41,821 nucleotides of DNA from Archaeoglobaceae archaeon (GTDB lineage Archaea; Halobacteriota; Archaeoglobi; Archaeoglobales; Archaeoglobaceae), in contig JAMOPJ010000027.1 of the NCBI GenBank assembly GCA_027064525.1, forward strand, positions 1 through 41,821. Reading direction: 5' to 3'. A program made the position numbers and the translations under genes. Positions within the stretch are counted from its first letter, which is position 1. Every line of letters begins with the position of its first letter. Below, piece by piece: positions 23,400 through 33,776 of this stretch. The notes beneath the pieces are model-generated. The model did no database searches. It worked only from the letters and a program-made list of their open reading frames with translations, and had not been told where the DNA came from.

Positions 23400-24629
23400 A
23401 TGGTTGACATTGAGAGAGGATACAGAAAGATCGAGTGGGCTGAGAGGCACATGAAGGTTCTCGCAAGAATAAGAGAGGAATTCGAGAGAGACAAACCGCT
23501 TGAGGGATTCAGAATTGGGATGGCTTTGCATGTCGAAGCTAAGACGGCCGTTCTCGTCAAGACACTTGTAGCTGGAGGAGCTGAAGTTGCAATAACGGGC
23601 TGTAACCCTTTAAGCACGCAGGATGACGTTGCAGAGGCTTTGAGAGATATGGGAATCAAATGCTTCGCAAGAAGGGGAATGAGCAGAGAAGAATACTATG
23701 AAGCTCTAAATAAAGTTATAGACTCCAAGCCGGACATAATAGTCGACGATGGAGCCGATCTAATCTTCCTTCTTCATGGAGAAAGGAATGATTGGGCTGA
23801 CAATATATTGGGAGCGAGCGAAGAAACCACCACTGGTGTCATAAGGCTCAGGGCGATGGAGAGGGAAGGTGTGTTGAGGTTTCCTGTCATAGCTGTGAAC
23901 GATGCTTATACCAAGTTCTTGTTCGACAACAGATACGGAACAGGCCAATCGACTTGGGACGGAATCTTCAGAGCTACGAACATACTGATAGCAGGAAAGA
24001 ACGTCGTTGTAGCAGGATATGGTTGGTGTGGAAGAGGAATAGCAATGAGAGCGAAGGGTTTAGGAGCGAACGTAATAGTTACGGAGGTCGATGAGATCAG
24101 AGCGCTCGAAGCTGTTATGGACGGATTCAGAGTTATGCCGATGGAGGAAGCGGCCAAGGTGGGGGACATATTCATCACTGCAACTGGCAACATAAACGTC
24201 ATAAGGGAGGAGCACTTCAAACTTATGAAGGACGGAGCGATTTTAGCCAACGCAGGGCATTTCAACGTGGAAATCTCGATTCCAGATTTAGAGAAGTTAA
24301 GCAAGAATGTCAGGCAGATCAGGGATTACGTGACAGAATACGATTTGGGAGATAAGAGAATCTATCTGATAGCCGAAGGAAGGCTTGTGAATTTAGTCGT
24401 AGGCGATGGTCATCCCATAGAGGTTATGGACATGAGCTTCTCCGATCAGGCTTTAGCGATTCGATACATAGCGGAAAACCATGAAAAATTAGAAAAGAAG
24501 GTTTACAGGCTTCCAGAGGAGCTCGATAGGAAGGTAGCAAGGCTCAAGCTTGAAACGATGGGCATAAAGATCGATGAGCTAACGGAGGAGCAGATCAAAT
24601 ATCTGAGCGATTGGAGGCATGGAACGTGA
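23400..24629 (+). CDS. ahcY: Adenosylhomocysteinase
   Basis: Hydrolyses S-adenosylhomocysteine (or inosylhomocysteine, in some archaea) to homocysteine, keeping methyltransferases working. The 409 residues show [46 protein letters not shown] and [18 protein letters not shown], and the NAD-binding [21 protein letters not shown]. The C-terminus LSDWRHGT replaces the K-Y end of bacterial forms, as usual in archaea. The gene stands alone. Confidence 0.95.
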   Translation: MVDIERGYRKIEWAERHMKVLARIREEFERDKPLEGFRIGMALHVEAKTAVLVKTLVAGGAEVAITGCNPLSTQDDVAEALRDMGIKCFARRGMSREEYYEALNKVIDSKPDIIVDDGADLIFLLHGERNDWADNILGASEETTTGVIRLRAMEREGVLRFPVIAVNDAYTKFLFDNRYGTGQSTWDGIFRATNILIAGKNVVVAGYGWCGRGIAMRAKGLGANVIVTEVDEIRALEAVMDGFRVMPMEEAAKVGDIFITATGNINVIREEHFKLMKDGAILANAGHFNVEISIPDLEKLSKNVRQIRDYVTEYDLGDKRIYLIAEGRLVNLVVGDGHPIEVMDMSFSDQALAIRYIAENHEKLEKKVYRLPEELDRKVARLKLETMGIKIDELTEEQIKYLSDWRHGT

Positions 24630-24654
24630 TCACTTTGCTGGTCTTCTTTCCATA

Positions 24655-25296
24655 CTAACTATTTTTCTCAAACTCCTCTTTGCTTAGATACTTCGGCTCA
24701 TACGTAGCACCCCATGTTCTCGACGTTCGACACGAAAGCTCTTGGATGGTTTCTTCATCAGGTTTTCATAGACCAGCCTTATATCGCTCTTGTTCGTATG
24801 GCTTAGGCACTTCTGGAGATCCACGATGTCGAGCTCTTCGATCATCGCTCCAATCTTAAGTGCATCCAATGCCGACTTCAAACCTTCTGCAACGAGCTGG
24901 TCGTATAGATCCTTGAACTTAGGATTCGAGAACTCTCCAATTTCCTTGGCCTCAGCCGGATTACGGCATCCATGTGCGTCTGCTCACTCTTGGCTATGTT
25001 CTGGAATATTCTTAGCTTCCATTTATTGTAGAGCGTTAGATAGACATCCCTCGCAAGTTTCTCCTCTTCTCTCGTGTGGAGTATGTCCTCTTTCTCTTGC
25101 TCTGTCAGAGTGCCAGCCTTTATGCTCTTGATTTCATCCCATACCGTCTGAACGTTGACACTTCAATTACCATGCATTGTCTCATTTCTCCACCCGGCCC
25201 TTTTCCACCTTGTCCAGTTGGAGCAGAGGGTTGTTCGGTTGTTGCACAGCCAGCGATTGCAACTGCAACGAGCAACAGAATCAACAACCTTCTCAT
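24655..25296 (-). pseudogene. Decayed DUF2202 (ferritin-like) lipoprotein
   Basis: Read on the minus strand from ATG 25296, the gene begins with a lipoprotein signal (LLILLLVAVAIAGC, lipobox Cys). It then shifts frame near 25160 into EIKSIKAGTLTEQEKEDIL and LARDVYLTLYNKWKLRIFQ, shifts again near 24962 into FSNPKFKDLYDQLVAEGLKS and MIEELDIVDLQKCLS, and at least once more near 24725-24740 before YEPKYLSKEEFEK. Together these form a DUF2202 domain, a ferritin-like four-helix family. Three or more frameshifts in 640 bases, beside intact genes, mean real decay. The 25297-25377 gap holds an AT-rich promoter only. Confidence 0.85.
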
Positions 25297-25377
25297 TTAT
25301 AGCCACCATAATAATGGTTTACGTGTATAGTCATTGATAAAATTATATTTTTAAAATAAAATATTCATGCAATTTAT

Positions 25378-26151
25378 TTAAATTCTTAAATAAATCTTAC
25401 CCTTGGCCTTCCTCTCTGCGTGATCCCCAGAGAAAACCTTAAATCTGCCTTCGAACTTCTCACCTTCGATCTCTGGATTTTCCTCCTCACCTTCTTCAAA
25501 GAATCCGGGTAGAAGCTCATCAACATCGTTAACTACTATGCTTCCAGCCGTCATTCCAGCACCGGGCCTCGATTTTGCCTTGTTTATAACCATAAGTCCG
25601 CCCTTCATACTAACCCCTGCAAAATCGTCAGCAATTCCTTCTACTACGATCTTTCCTCCTCTCATGTAGCTTCCTAATTCTTTGCCGACGTTTCCCTTTA
25701 CAATTACCGTTCCTCCACTCATTCCTCTCCAATCTCCTCGATAACTCGCGCAAAGATAATCTCCAGCATTTCCTTTGATTATCATCTCCCCTCCACTCAT
25801 GTTTAATGCTGAGAAGTGGCCAACATCACCCTCAACTATTATTCTACCGTTACTCATGAAAGCACCCAGATACATTCCCGCGTTGCCTCTAACGATTATC
25901 TCTCCTCCGTCGAGCTTCCAGCCGATCCTCTTAACCCTGCTCATATCTCCTTCAAAGACAACCCTCGGAGTCTCAGATTTCTCAACGGAGATGTCGAAAA
26001 ATTCTGAGAGCTTGACCTTTCGATTTCCGTATTGGATAGGAAGGTTTTCTATCTCCCCAACGTCTTTCTCTACAATAACGTTCGGTAGAATTCCCTCAAC
26101 TTCCAAGCAGAGATCTGGCTTTTCTTTGAGCTTTAGAATCAGCTCACGCAT
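25378..26151 (-). CDS. fwdC: Formylmethanofuran dehydrogenase subunit C
   Basis: A right-handed beta-helix subunit that scaffolds the Fwd/Fmd complex. The repeats are clear: GGEIIVRGNAGMYLGAFM, NGRIIVEGDVGHFSALNM, GGEMIIKGNAGDYLCA, GGTVIVKGNVGKELGSYM, GGKIVVEGIADDFAGVSM. They match the GXXGXXXG pattern shared with glutamate synthase C-termini. The 257 residues are standard. It overlaps fwdA by 13 nt and is the last gene of the five-gene operon that starts at 32309. Confidence 0.94.
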   Translation of the reverse strand: MRELILKLKEKPDLCLEVEGILPNVIVEKDVGEIENLPIQYGNRKVKLSEFFDISVEKSETPRVVFEGDMSRVKRIGWKLDGGEIIVRGNAGMYLGAFMSNGRIIVEGDVGHFSALNMSGGEMIIKGNAGDYLCASYRGDWRGMSGGTVIVKGNVGKELGSYMRGGKIVVEGIADDFAGVSMKGGLMVINKAKSRPGAGMTAGSIVVNDVDELLPGFFEEGEEENPEIEGEKFEGRFKVFSGDHAERKAKGKIYLRI

Positions 26152-27812
26152 ACTCTCTCACTCCTTCTTAATTCGTTCTCTCCGATCACATAATTCGAAA
26201 GGCTTACGGAATAGTATCTCTTGAAGTAGTAATCGAGATCCTTCTCGATCAGGGACCTATCGACTTTACTCATCGCATCTACCCAAAACGTTCGGCCGTG
26301 CGTTACTTTAACTATCTCACCTTCCCTGACGAGTATCTCTCCTCCCTTTATCGTTAAGTATGCGTTACTCAAAGCCTTCTCAAGCTTCTCGTAATCCTTA
26401 GGATTGAACTCAAGCGGGTTTATGTCGTAAACTGCTATGTCAGCATCCGCCCCAACTCCCAAATGACCCTTATTCGGCATTCCTGCCGCTTTCGCCGGAT
26501 TCGTCCTCGTTATCATTGCGATCTCGTAGAAGTCGTATTCCTTATCTATCGTCGGCAATACGGTTCTGTGTTCGGTAGATCTGTGCACTATAGCAAGCAT
26601 GTCCTCTCTAGCCTTTTTGCTCATCAGCCACGCTATGACCTTCGGATAGTTCGTGAATATTCCACCGTTCGGGCTGTCCGTCGTTAATATGACCTTCTCT
26701 GGCTTAATCAGCAGTGCTAATTCTATTCCAACAGCCCATTGAACAGCATTTACAAGCACCTTTGGCGAATATATATATGGTGTCACACCCGGAGCGGTTT
26801 CAAGCTCAACATCCTTATTTACCCACTTTAAGCCGGTTAGGAGATGAAGGTCGTATTCCATGGGAGCATCGGCAGTCATTGTCGTTGTATCGCCAAATAC
26901 AATGTTTCCGGTATCTATTATTACGTTGTCGTTCTTGTTGACCTCTTTCGCAACTTCATCGGCTTTGGATTCGAACGTCTTCCAGCTGTCTCCGCCATAG
27001 CTGTGGAATTGAAGATGGGTAACATATAGCGACTGTCTTCCGTCGAAATCCTTGTGTCTGACGAGCTGAAGGGTTTTTATTGTGATCTCATAGTTCCCCG
27101 GCTCTCCCAAGCAGTTGCAGTGGAGGTGAACGGAATGCGGAAGGTTGAGATCGTTGCAGGCATCGACTAAACTCGTGATTATCTCTCTCGGCGTAACTCC
27201 GAAGTATGGAACTTCGTCATCCAAATCGTGGACGTTCTTCCTCCATCCCCAAGCTTCAGTTCCACCGGGATTCACAACCTTCACGGAGTATCCCTTCGTA
27301 GCCCAGAGAAGCCATGCAACGTAAGCTTTAAGCTCATCAAACTTCTCTTCGCTTATGTATTTCATGACGAACCAGTTTCCATCGTAAAGCGGGAATGCAG
27401 CTTTGTCTATCATGGGAATCTCGTTAAGCTCATGATGAGTGTGTCTCGCAAGTAATGGAGGCATTGCCGGAGTTATGACCGTTGTATATCCCATCCTCGC
27501 GTAATCGTATCCTATCAGATGGACTGAGGGAACGGAATATCCACTACCACTCCTCAGCCCGTTCTTTCTTGCAACTAGCCTTCTCAGGCTATCTTCAGGC
27601 CTGAAAAGCCTTCCGACGTTGACCTTTCCTCCAGCTATGTGGCTGTGGATGTCAAATCCAGCGGGCATCACGAGCTTACCGCTCACGTCGATCTCCTTTG
27701 CAAATCTGACCTTCTCGACTATCTTTCCATCTTTTATGCATATGTCCATCTTTTCTCCATTTATTCCGTTAGCAGGATCGTAAACTATCCCGTTCTTCAG
27801 TATTAGCTTCAT
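26139..27812 (-). CDS. fwdA: Formylmethanofuran dehydrogenase subunit A
   Basis: The amidohydrolase-type subunit that condenses formate with methanofuran (or the reverse). Metal ligands H56 and H58 lie in [11 protein letters not shown]178 ([11 protein letters not shown]) is the carboxylated lysine, at the same number as in the Methanothermobacter wolfeii structure. H229 and H231 (SVHLHCNC) and catalytic D379 (TTDSPNGG) follow. At 557 residues it is full length. It overlaps the HdrA-MvhD gene by 4 nt. The tungsten/molybdenum subunits B and D are not in the window, so they must come from another locus. Confidence 0.96.
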   Translation of the reverse strand: MKLILKNGIVYDPANGINGEKMDICIKDGKIVEKVRFAKEIDVSGKLVMPAGFDIHSHIAGGKVNVGRLFRPEDSLRRLVARKNGLRSGSGYSVPSVHLIGYDYARMGYTTVITPAMPPLLARHTHHELNEIPMIDKAAFPLYDGNWFVMKYISEEKFDELKAYVAWLLWATKGYSVKVVNPGGTEAWGWRKNVHDLDDEVPYFGVTPREIITSLVDACNDLNLPHSVHLHCNCLGEPGNYEITIKTLQLVRHKDFDGRQSLYVTHLQFHSYGGDSWKTFESKADEVAKEVNKNDNVIIDTGNIVFGDTTTMTADAPMEYDLHLLTGLKWVNKDVELETAPGVTPYIYSPKVLVNAVQWAVGIELALLIKPEKVILTTDSPNGGIFTNYPKVIAWLMSKKAREDMLAIVHRSTEHRTVLPTIDKEYDFYEIAMITRTNPAKAAGMPNKGHLGVGADADIAVYDINPLEFNPKDYEKLEKALSNAYLTIKGGEILVREGEIVKVTHGRTFWVDAMSKVDRSLIEKDLDYYFKRYYSVSLSNYVIGENELRRSERVCVS

Positions 27813-30199
27813 AACTTCTCACCAGCCTCAACTTCAATTTTCTTCATGTCTTTACCCTCATAAATCTTGAGCGGACTCGGGCCGAGCCTCTTAAGCTCCT
27901 CAACGAACTCTCTAATCACCCTCGCGAACTTCTCTCCTTCTGGCGCAGAGATCCACTCCAATCTTAACCTCTCCTTCTCTATTCCCAAATCTTCAAGCAT
28001 CTTCCACATCTTCTCAACCCTTCTCTTAGCCTTGTAGTTTCCGGTGAGGTAGTGACAATCACCAAGATGACAACCTGCAACGAGAACTCCATCCGCTCCG
28101 CTGACGAAGGCTTTCAGAATGTAGAGCGGATCAACCCTTGCAGTGCACATGACTCTGATCGCTCTCACGTTTGGCGGATACTGCATCCTCGCCAAGCCAG
28201 CGGTATCGGCTCCGGCGTAACTGCACCAGTTGCAGAGGAATGCGATTATCTTTGGCTCTATCTCCTCGTTTGGCAAGAAAGCGTTCTCTATTTGGGCGAA
28301 TATCTGCTTGTCCGTGAAGTTTCTTATCTGGATCGCTTTGGTTGGACAAGCTGCAGCACATGCTCCACATCCAGTGCAGACAGGCTCCTTCACGTATGCG
28401 GAGCCGTAAACTATTCCTATCGCGTTGAAGTCACAAACCTCTTTGCATAGTTCGCATCCGAAGCAGAGTTCCGAATCTGCTATGTATGCCGTAATAGGCT
28501 CGACGTCGATCTCACCCTTGGCCATGAGTGTTGCTGCTCTGCTTGCAGCTCCACTGGCTTGAGCTACACTTGTAGGTATATCCTTCGGCCCTTGACAAAC
28601 TCCAGCCAAGAATACTCCAGAAACCATGGTATCCAAAGGCTTGAGCTTCGCATGAGCCTCCATGAAGAACCCATCTGGCGTCGTCGCCAAGCTCAGAATC
28701 TTTCTAATCTTCTCCGAATCTGCTCTCGGCACTATTGCTGGAGCCAAAACGACCATATCCACTATCACTTCCATGGGCTCACCAGTAATCGTGTTCTCGA
28801 CGAAGATGTGTAGATTATGATCTTTGTCTTCTACAATCCTGCTCGGCCTTCCCCTGATGAACTTTACACCCATGTCCCTCGCCCTTGCATAGAACTCCTC
28901 GTATCCCTTTCCAGTCGTTCTAATGTCCATGTAGAAGACATAAACCTCAGCATCTGGCATCTTCTCCTTTATCTGCTGAGCGTGCTTCAGCGTATACATG
29001 CAACAGATGCCCGAGCAGTATCTCTTGTGCTTCTCGCTCCTGCTTCCAACACACTGGATGAACGCTATTCTCTTTGGAGTTTTTCCATCTGAAAGTCTGA
29101 TTATCTTTCCTTCAGTCGGGCCTGAAGCGTTTATCAGTCTCTCGAATTCGAGAGATGTAATCACGTTCTTATAGCGCTTGTATCCGTATTCCTTCACCTT
29201 GCTTACATCGTAGATGTCAAATCCCGTTGCGACTATTATTGTTCCAACTTCCACTTCGATTATCTCATCCTGCTGGTTGAAATCTATCGCATTTCTCTCG
29301 CAAACGGCAACGCAGAGTCCGCAACCAATACAGTGCTCCGGATCGATTGTATATTGCTGGGGAACCGCCTGCGGGAACGGGATGTAGATCGCCTTCCTAT
29401 TCGCCAAACCGCAGTCGAACTCGTTTGGGACTTCGATGGGGCAGAACTTCGCACAAACACCACATCCGGTGCATGCTTCGGTGACGAATCGAGCTTTCTT
29501 CCTGATCTTAACCTTGAAGTTTCCTACGTAACCTTCAACCGATTCGACTTCAGAGTAAGTGAAAACGTGAATCTTCTCATGCTTGTAGGCATCAACCATC
29601 TTTGGGCCTAATATGCAGATCGAACAGTCCATGGTTGGGAACGTCTTATCTAATTGGGCCATGTGCCCGCCCAAGGAAACATCCTTCTCAACCAAATAAA
29701 CCTCAAAACCCATGTCGGCCAAATCTAAAGCGGCCTGAATTCCCGCAACTCCTCCTCCAATAACGAGACACTTCGGAATTACCTTAACTTTCTTCTTCTC
29801 GAAAGGTTCCAAATATCGAGCCTTCGCAACAGCCATCCTAACTAAGGCCTTGGCTTTCTCAGTAGCCTCCCTTGGCTGGTTCATGTGAACCCAAGAGCAG
29901 TGCTCTCGAATGTTTGCTATTTCGAGCAAGAAAGGATTTAGCCCGGCCTCCTCAAGTGTCTTCCTGAAAGTTGCTTCGTGCATTCTTGGACTACAGCATG
30001 CGATAACGACTCTATCGATGTTGTGCTCTTTGATAGCTTTCTTTATCTCATCCTGTCCGCTGCTCGAGCATACGTATTTGTTGTCGATCGCAAAGACTAC
30101 ATCTTCAAGCGTCTTCGCGTATTCGACTACCTCCTTAACGTTCACCGTTCCGGCTATGTTCTTTCCGCAGTGACAGACGAAAACACCTATCCTCACCAT
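27809..30199 (-). CDS. hdrA: HdrA-MvhD fusion, flavin electron-bifurcating subunit
   Basis: HdrA is the FAD subunit of heterodisulfide reductase that splits electron pairs. The N-terminal part has Cys9, Cys11, Cys44 and Cys101. The FAD fold is [19 protein letters not shown] from ~146, [11 protein letters not shown] (~191-201) adds cluster ligands, and four ferredoxin-type motifs follow ([46 protein letters not shown]). From ~649 to the end is an MvhD [2Fe-2S] domain with C656, C659, C685, C710 and C715. The fusion provides a docking site for a hydrogenase or F420 partner. It overlaps both neighbours by a few nt. Confidence 0.95.
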   Translation of the reverse strand: MVRIGVFVCHCGKNIAGTVNVKEVVEYAKTLEDVVFAIDNKYVCSSSGQDEIKKAIKEHNIDRVVIACCSPRMHEATFRKTLEEAGLNPFLLEIANIREHCSWVHMNQPREATEKAKALVRMAVAKARYLEPFEKKKVKVIPKCLVIGGGVAGIQAALDLADMGFEVYLVEKDVSLGGHMAQLDKTFPTMDCSICILGPKMVDAYKHEKIHVFTYSEVESVEGYVGNFKVKIRKKARFVTEACTGCGVCAKFCPIEVPNEFDCGLANRKAIYIPFPQAVPQQYTIDPEHCIGCGLCVAVCERNAIDFNQQDEIIEVEVGTIIVATGFDIYDVSKVKEYGYKRYKNVITSLEFERLINASGPTEGKIIRLSDGKTPKRIAFIQCVGSRSEKHKRYCSGICCMYTLKHAQQIKEKMPDAEVYVFYMDIRTTGKGYEEFYARARDMGVKFIRGRPSRIVEDKDHNLHIFVENTITGEPMEVIVDMVVLAPAIVPRADSEKIRKILSLATTPDGFFMEAHAKLKPLDTMVSGVFLAGVCQGPKDIPTSVAQASGAASRAATLMAKGEIDVEPITAYIADSELCFGCELCKEVCDFNAIGIVYGSAYVKEPVCTGCGACAAACPTKAIQIRNFTDKQIFAQIENAFLPNEEIEPKIIAFLCNWCSYAGADTAGLARMQYPPNVRAIRVMCTARVDPLYILKAFVSGADGVLVAGCHLGDCHYLTGNYKAKRRVEKMWKMLEDLGIEKERLRLEWISAPEGEKFARVIREFVEELKRLGPSPLKIYEGKDMKKIEVEAGEKL

Positions 30200-31533
30200 A
30201 CTCTTCCCCCGCTCAGATATCTAACGTTTAAAGCTCCCAACTGGTGAACAGCCCTCTCAAAGCTCTCAAACTTCTTGAGCAACTCCTGCCTGTTTCTCTC
30301 TCCAGTTTCTCTCTTCTTCTCCGCAAACTTCCTGAACTTCTGGATTATCTCCTCACCCGGATCTCCTATCCTGAGGTATCCTTCTCTCGAAGCGGCCTTT
30401 ACGAGCTCCTCTCCGAATTCCGTTCTCGTGATTATCAGAGCCCAACCTTCCTCGGTGATGTGGCTCACGGAGATATCCGCAAACTCTGCATAGAAATCCG
30501 TGCAGAGCTTACACGCCAAGGGAACCTTCTTCTTGTAGCTTCCTCTCGGGCAGAAGAGTCCGATTATTAGCTTGAGTTGCTTCGTCCCCAACCTCTCGAA
30601 CTTCCTGAAGGCTAAGACGTTGCAAGGGACTCCGACAGCCCCAATCGAGCTGAATCCAATCTTCAAAGCCTCTTTTAGCATGGAAACGTTGGGAACTATG
30701 GAGAACCTTTCGGAACAGTTGAGAATTTCCTCTGTTTTCGTTGCGAGCATCGGTTTTTCTCCATCCGTTATGATCGCACACTCTATTATTCCCTTCTCCA
30801 AAGCGTATGCAAACAACGAAGATATCACGCCATGTCTCTTCTCATCACCAAATTTCCCTTTAGCAAGGTAGATTCCAATCTCCTCATTCGGCTCGATCTC
30901 AACCAAAGCGGTCTTCGGACATCTGACCATACAGGATGCGCAGTTCACGCAGTCCTTAATCAAAACGGGAACATCCCTAATTTCGATCGCATCCTTTCCA
31001 CAAGATGCAACGCAAGCACCGCAAAGGGAACAGAAGTCGTTAGAAATGATCTGCTCTTCCAAAATACCGAAGACATCTCCTCTCCTTTCGAAGACATCTA
31101 TCAGATTTCTCATCTCAGCCGGAGTTATGTCCACATCCTCTTCGAAAAGCCTTCTTATCAATCCGGTTGACATACATTCCGCAACAACCTGAATTCTCCT
31201 CAAAAGCTCACGATTGATCTTGTAGGTAATCTCAACCTTCTTCTCCACTTTTTTTTCTTCTACCTCCTCCTTAACTTCTTCAAAGATCTCTTCAGACTTC
31301 TTAAACTCTTTAATCGGCCTCGTTTCGATCTTCAAAGCTCCAAAAGGACAATACTTAACGCAGACACCACAAAGAGGACATTCCTCAACCTCTGCGTAAC
31401 CATCCCTAACCTTAACGCTTATTCCTCCTCCTTTTCCTCCCATCGCTCTAACGTCTAGGGAGAGATTGAGTGGGCAGACGACGACGCAGTTCCCACAGCC
31501 GATGCACTTCTCCTTTTCGTAGATCAGCCTCAT
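30193..31533 (-). CDS. FrhB-like F420-oxidoreductase with four [4Fe-4S] motifs
   Basis: The N-terminal ~210 residues carry ferredoxin motifs [12 protein letters not shown] (10-21), [12 protein letters not shown] (52-63), [11 protein letters not shown] and [12 protein letters not shown], with a charged linker between the pairs ([13 protein letters not shown]). From about 218 the FrhB/FdhB domain follows: [58 protein letters not shown] and ADISVSH. This domain binds FAD and coenzyme F420 in F420-reducing hydrogenase. It overlaps the HdrA-MvhD gene by 7 nt and the polyferredoxin by 4 nt, implying it feeds the HdrA-MvhD module from F420H2. Confidence 0.9.
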   Translation of the reverse strand: MRLIYEKEKCIGCGNCVVVCPLNLSLDVRAMGGKGGGISVKVRDGYAEVEECPLCGVCVKYCPFGALKIETRPIKEFKKSEEIFEEVKEEVEEKKVEKKVEITYKINRELLRRIQVVAECMSTGLIRRLFEEDVDITPAEMRNLIDVFERRGDVFGILEEQIISNDFCSLCGACVASCGKDAIEIRDVPVLIKDCVNCASCMVRCPKTALVEIEPNEEIGIYLAKGKFGDEKRHGVISSLFAYALEKGIIECAIITDGEKPMLATKTEEILNCSERFSIVPNVSMLKEALKIGFSSIGAVGVPCNVLAFRKFERLGTKQLKLIIGLFCPRGSYKKKVPLACKLCTDFYAEFADISVSHITEEGWALIITRTEFGEELVKAASREGYLRIGDPGEEIIQKFRKFAEKKRETGERNRQELLKKFESFERAVHQLGALNVRYLSGGRVW

Positions 31534-32309
31534 CCTATCACCCTCTTGAAAGCCTCCTCATGAACCTTAGTCCAAGGACCCTTTGCGAGAGAGATCACGC
31601 TTACACTCTTTCTCTTAACCTTTATAGCTTCAACAGCACACACCTTCTCGCAGGCTTTACAGTAAAGGCAGACCTCCTCGTTGATCTCTATCTTTTTCTC
31701 CTTCGGGAATCTGATGGCGTTCGTAGGGCAAATCTCGGCACAAGCACCGCAAACTTGGCACTTCTCCTCATCAACACTAATCTCGCCCATTATCGGCTTC
31801 TCAACGAGTATAGCGTCTTCAGGACATGCCAACTTGCAGTTCGTGCAGTAGATGCAAAGATCCTCGTTTCTCAGGATGACTGTTTTGCCATCTCTCGTCT
31901 CACACTTCAAAGCATTCCTCGGGCAAGCTAATTCGCACGCGTTGCAACCTTCTGGACATTTGGAGGTGTCTATGTCGTAGATGACGGCGTATCGTGGGGA
32001 ACACGGAAAGTCCTTTATCCTTTTGCCGTTCGATGTAACCTCTATGGCGTTGAATATGCAGACTTCGCTACAAACTCCACACAGGTAGCAGTTCTCCGCA
32101 TCTATAACGACTAAATGAGCGTGACCCTTTACCGAGGGAGGATTCAACTCAATACAGCCTGCTAAGCAAGCTTCAGCGCACATACCACATCCTACGCACA
32201 ATTCAGCGTTATAGACGAGTCTCCTCTCCTCAAGATGAGTTTTCCTCGTTATGGTAAACCTATTTCCTTCGACTTTCGTCGAGATCGTTAGTTTATTGTC
32301 GATTTCCAA
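31530..32309 (-). CDS. FwdF-like polyferredoxin with six [4Fe-4S] motifs
   Basis: An electron wire of 259 residues. The Cys motifs in order are CVGCGMCAEAC, CYLCGVCSEVC, CPEGCNACELAC, CIYCTNCKLAC, CQVCGACAEIC and CLYCKACEKVC, that is six clusters. The third has one extra residue between its first two Cys. FwdF in methanogens holds eight clusters and links Hdr to the Fwd core. The start is TTG 32309 with GGGGGTGAG just upstream, and there is no in-frame ATG nearby. It is the first gene of the operon. Naming it FwdF rests on context and size. Confidence 0.82.
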   Translation of the reverse strand: MEIDNKLTISTKVEGNRFTITRKTHLEERRLVYNAELCVGCGMCAEACLAGCIELNPPSVKGHAHLVVIDAENCYLCGVCSEVCIFNAIEVTSNGKRIKDFPCSPRYAVIYDIDTSKCPEGCNACELACPRNALKCETRDGKTVILRNEDLCIYCTNCKLACPEDAILVEKPIMGEISVDEEKCQVCGACAEICPTNAIRFPKEKKIEINEEVCLYCKACEKVCAVEAIKVKRKSVSVISLAKGPWTKVHEEAFKRVIG

Positions 32310-32423
32310 CGGCTCACCCCCTTGGGTGGTTTAAACTTGATAGGGCTGTTTGTTATGGTTCTTGGTTAAGTATTTAAGATTTTTGCAAAAACTTCATAAT
32401 CAATAAATGTAAATACATTCCGC
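32310..32423. promoter_or_regulatory. Divergent promoter region of the two Hdr transcription units
   Basis: On the minus strand, TCTTAAATACTT at about 32367-32378 can serve as TATA box for the FwdF-FrhB-HdrA-FwdA-FwdC operon, leaving a leader of ~40 nt. On the plus strand the AT-rich CATAATCAATAAATG near 32394-32409 lies ~25 nt before the hdrC ATG at 32424. Both units can therefore be co-regulated from one 114-bp gap. Confidence 0.5.
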
Positions 32424-32915
32424 ATGGAATTGGTTATGAAAGTTAATGATATATCTAAGTGCTACCAGTGTGGAACATGCACGGGCGATTGTCCGGTGGC
32501 ATGGGTAAACAGGGAGTTCAATCCTCGGAGAATAGTCCTGAGTCTCCAGACTAACGGTCATAATTTTGAAAACGAAGAAGTTTGGCTCTGTGCTATGTGT
32601 TTTAAGTGTTTACGCTGCCCACGGGACGTCAAGCCCGTTGAAGTTTTCTCCAATCTAAGAAAAATGGCTATATCAAAGGGTGTTGACAATGTCGGGACGA
32701 AGCTCGTTAAGGCATTTGTTGAAGTTGTTAGGGAGTATGGAAGGCTTGTCGAAACGAAGTTCATGATGAAGTTCATGGGACTCGATTCGCTTAAGATGTT
32801 ACCTCCAAGCGTTGCGTTCAAGATGTGGAAGGTTGGGAAGGTCTCCCTCTCAGCCAAAAAGGCTGAGTGTGCCGAAGAGGTGAAGACGATATTCGAGGTG
32901 TGTGAAAATGCTTAA
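32424..32915 (+). CDS. hdrC: Heterodisulfide reductase subunit C
   Basis: The iron-sulfur subunit that carries electrons from HdrA to HdrB. The first motif CYQCGTCTGDCPVAW has C13, C16, C19 and C23, the standard CX2CX2CX3CP. The second motif CAMCFKCLRCPRDVKP has C56, C59, C62 and C65, i.e. CX2CX2CX2CP, one residue shorter than normal. Length (163) is normal. The next gene, hdrB, starts inside its last codons. It diverges from the FwdF-HdrA operon. Confidence 0.92.
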   Translation: MELVMKVNDISKCYQCGTCTGDCPVAWVNREFNPRRIVLSLQTNGHNFENEEVWLCAMCFKCLRCPRDVKPVEVFSNLRKMAISKGVDNVGTKLVKAFVEVVREYGRLVETKFMMKFMGLDSLKMLPPSVAFKMWKVGKVSLSAKKAECAEEVKTIFEVCENA

Positions 32916-33756
32916 GTTCGCATACTTCCCCGGCTGTTCAGCTGAATCGAGTGCAGTGGAGTATGATATGTCCACAAGGGCCGTTTGCAAAAAGCTTGGA
33001 ATTGAGCTCGTCGATATTCCGTTCAACTGCTGTGGAACGCACATAGTTGAAGAGTTTAACGAATGTGCATGGCTCGCTTTGAACGCGAGGAACTTGGCTT
33101 TGGCTGAAGAGCTCGAATTGGACATCGTCACGATATGCTCAAGTTGTTTCTTCAACATGAAGAAAGCCAACGCGATGATAAGGCAAAACGAAGAGATTAG
33201 AGCGAAGGTGAACGAGGTGCTGAGCAAGATCGGTAGGAAATATGAGGGGAAGGTCGAAGTCAAACACATCTTAGGGGTTCTCGTCGATGATTACGGCATA
33301 GACGGAATAATAAGGAACGTTGAGAAGCTTATCGAGGTCAAAGCTTCGCCTTACTACGGCTGTCTCATTCTCCGCCCAGAAGAAATCGTTCAATTCGACA
33401 ACGCGGAAGCGCCTAAGAAGATGGAAGAGCTGTTGGAGAACATCGGTTGCGAGATCGCTGACAACCCGTTCAAAGCGGATTGCTGTGGAGCTCCGATAAT
33501 GCTCATAGACAAGGAATCCCACCTCAAAATGGTGAAGAAAATATTGGAAGGAGCAAGTGGAGCGGATTGCATCGTAACGGTCTGCCCGCTCTGTCACTAC
33601 GCTTTGGATGTCGGACAGGCTGTTTTGGGCATGCAGAGGATTCCCGTTCTGCACGTGACGCAGATAGTTGGCTTGGCCTTGGGAATCCCTGCGGAGAAGC
33701 TCGGCTTGGACAAGAACATAACTCCAACCCAGCCACTGCTCAAGAAGATTATTTAA
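32908..33756 (+). CDS. hdrB: Heterodisulfide reductase subunit B
   Basis: Catalytic subunit with two CCG domains binding non-cubane [4Fe-4S] clusters. The first set is YFPGCSAESS, FNCCGTHIVEEF and ICSSCFFNM; the second is YYGCLILRP, ADCCGAPIMLID and CPLCHYALD. All ligands are present. The 282 residues are full length. ATG 32908 follows GAGGTG by 8 nt and overlaps hdrC by 8 nt; GTG 32902 is an alternative. In sulfate-reducing archaea its disulfide substrate is not established. Confidence 0.94.
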   Translation: MLKFAYFPGCSAESSAVEYDMSTRAVCKKLGIELVDIPFNCCGTHIVEEFNECAWLALNARNLALAEELELDIVTICSSCFFNMKKANAMIRQNEEIRAKVNEVLSKIGRKYEGKVEVKHILGVLVDDYGIDGIIRNVEKLIEVKASPYYGCLILRPEEIVQFDNAEAPKKMEELLENIGCEIADNPFKADCCGAPIMLIDKESHLKMVKKILEGASGADCIVTVCPLCHYALDVGQAVLGMQRIPVLHVTQIVGLALGIPAEKLGLDKNITPTQPLLKKII

Positions 33757-33776
33757 TTCATAACCCTACATTTCTC

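Noticed and set aside
33480-33776. Longer N-terminus for MoeA running through hdrB
   Set aside because: The extension has no MoeA similarity and hdrB is clearly coding in another frame; a TATA box fits ATG 33777.
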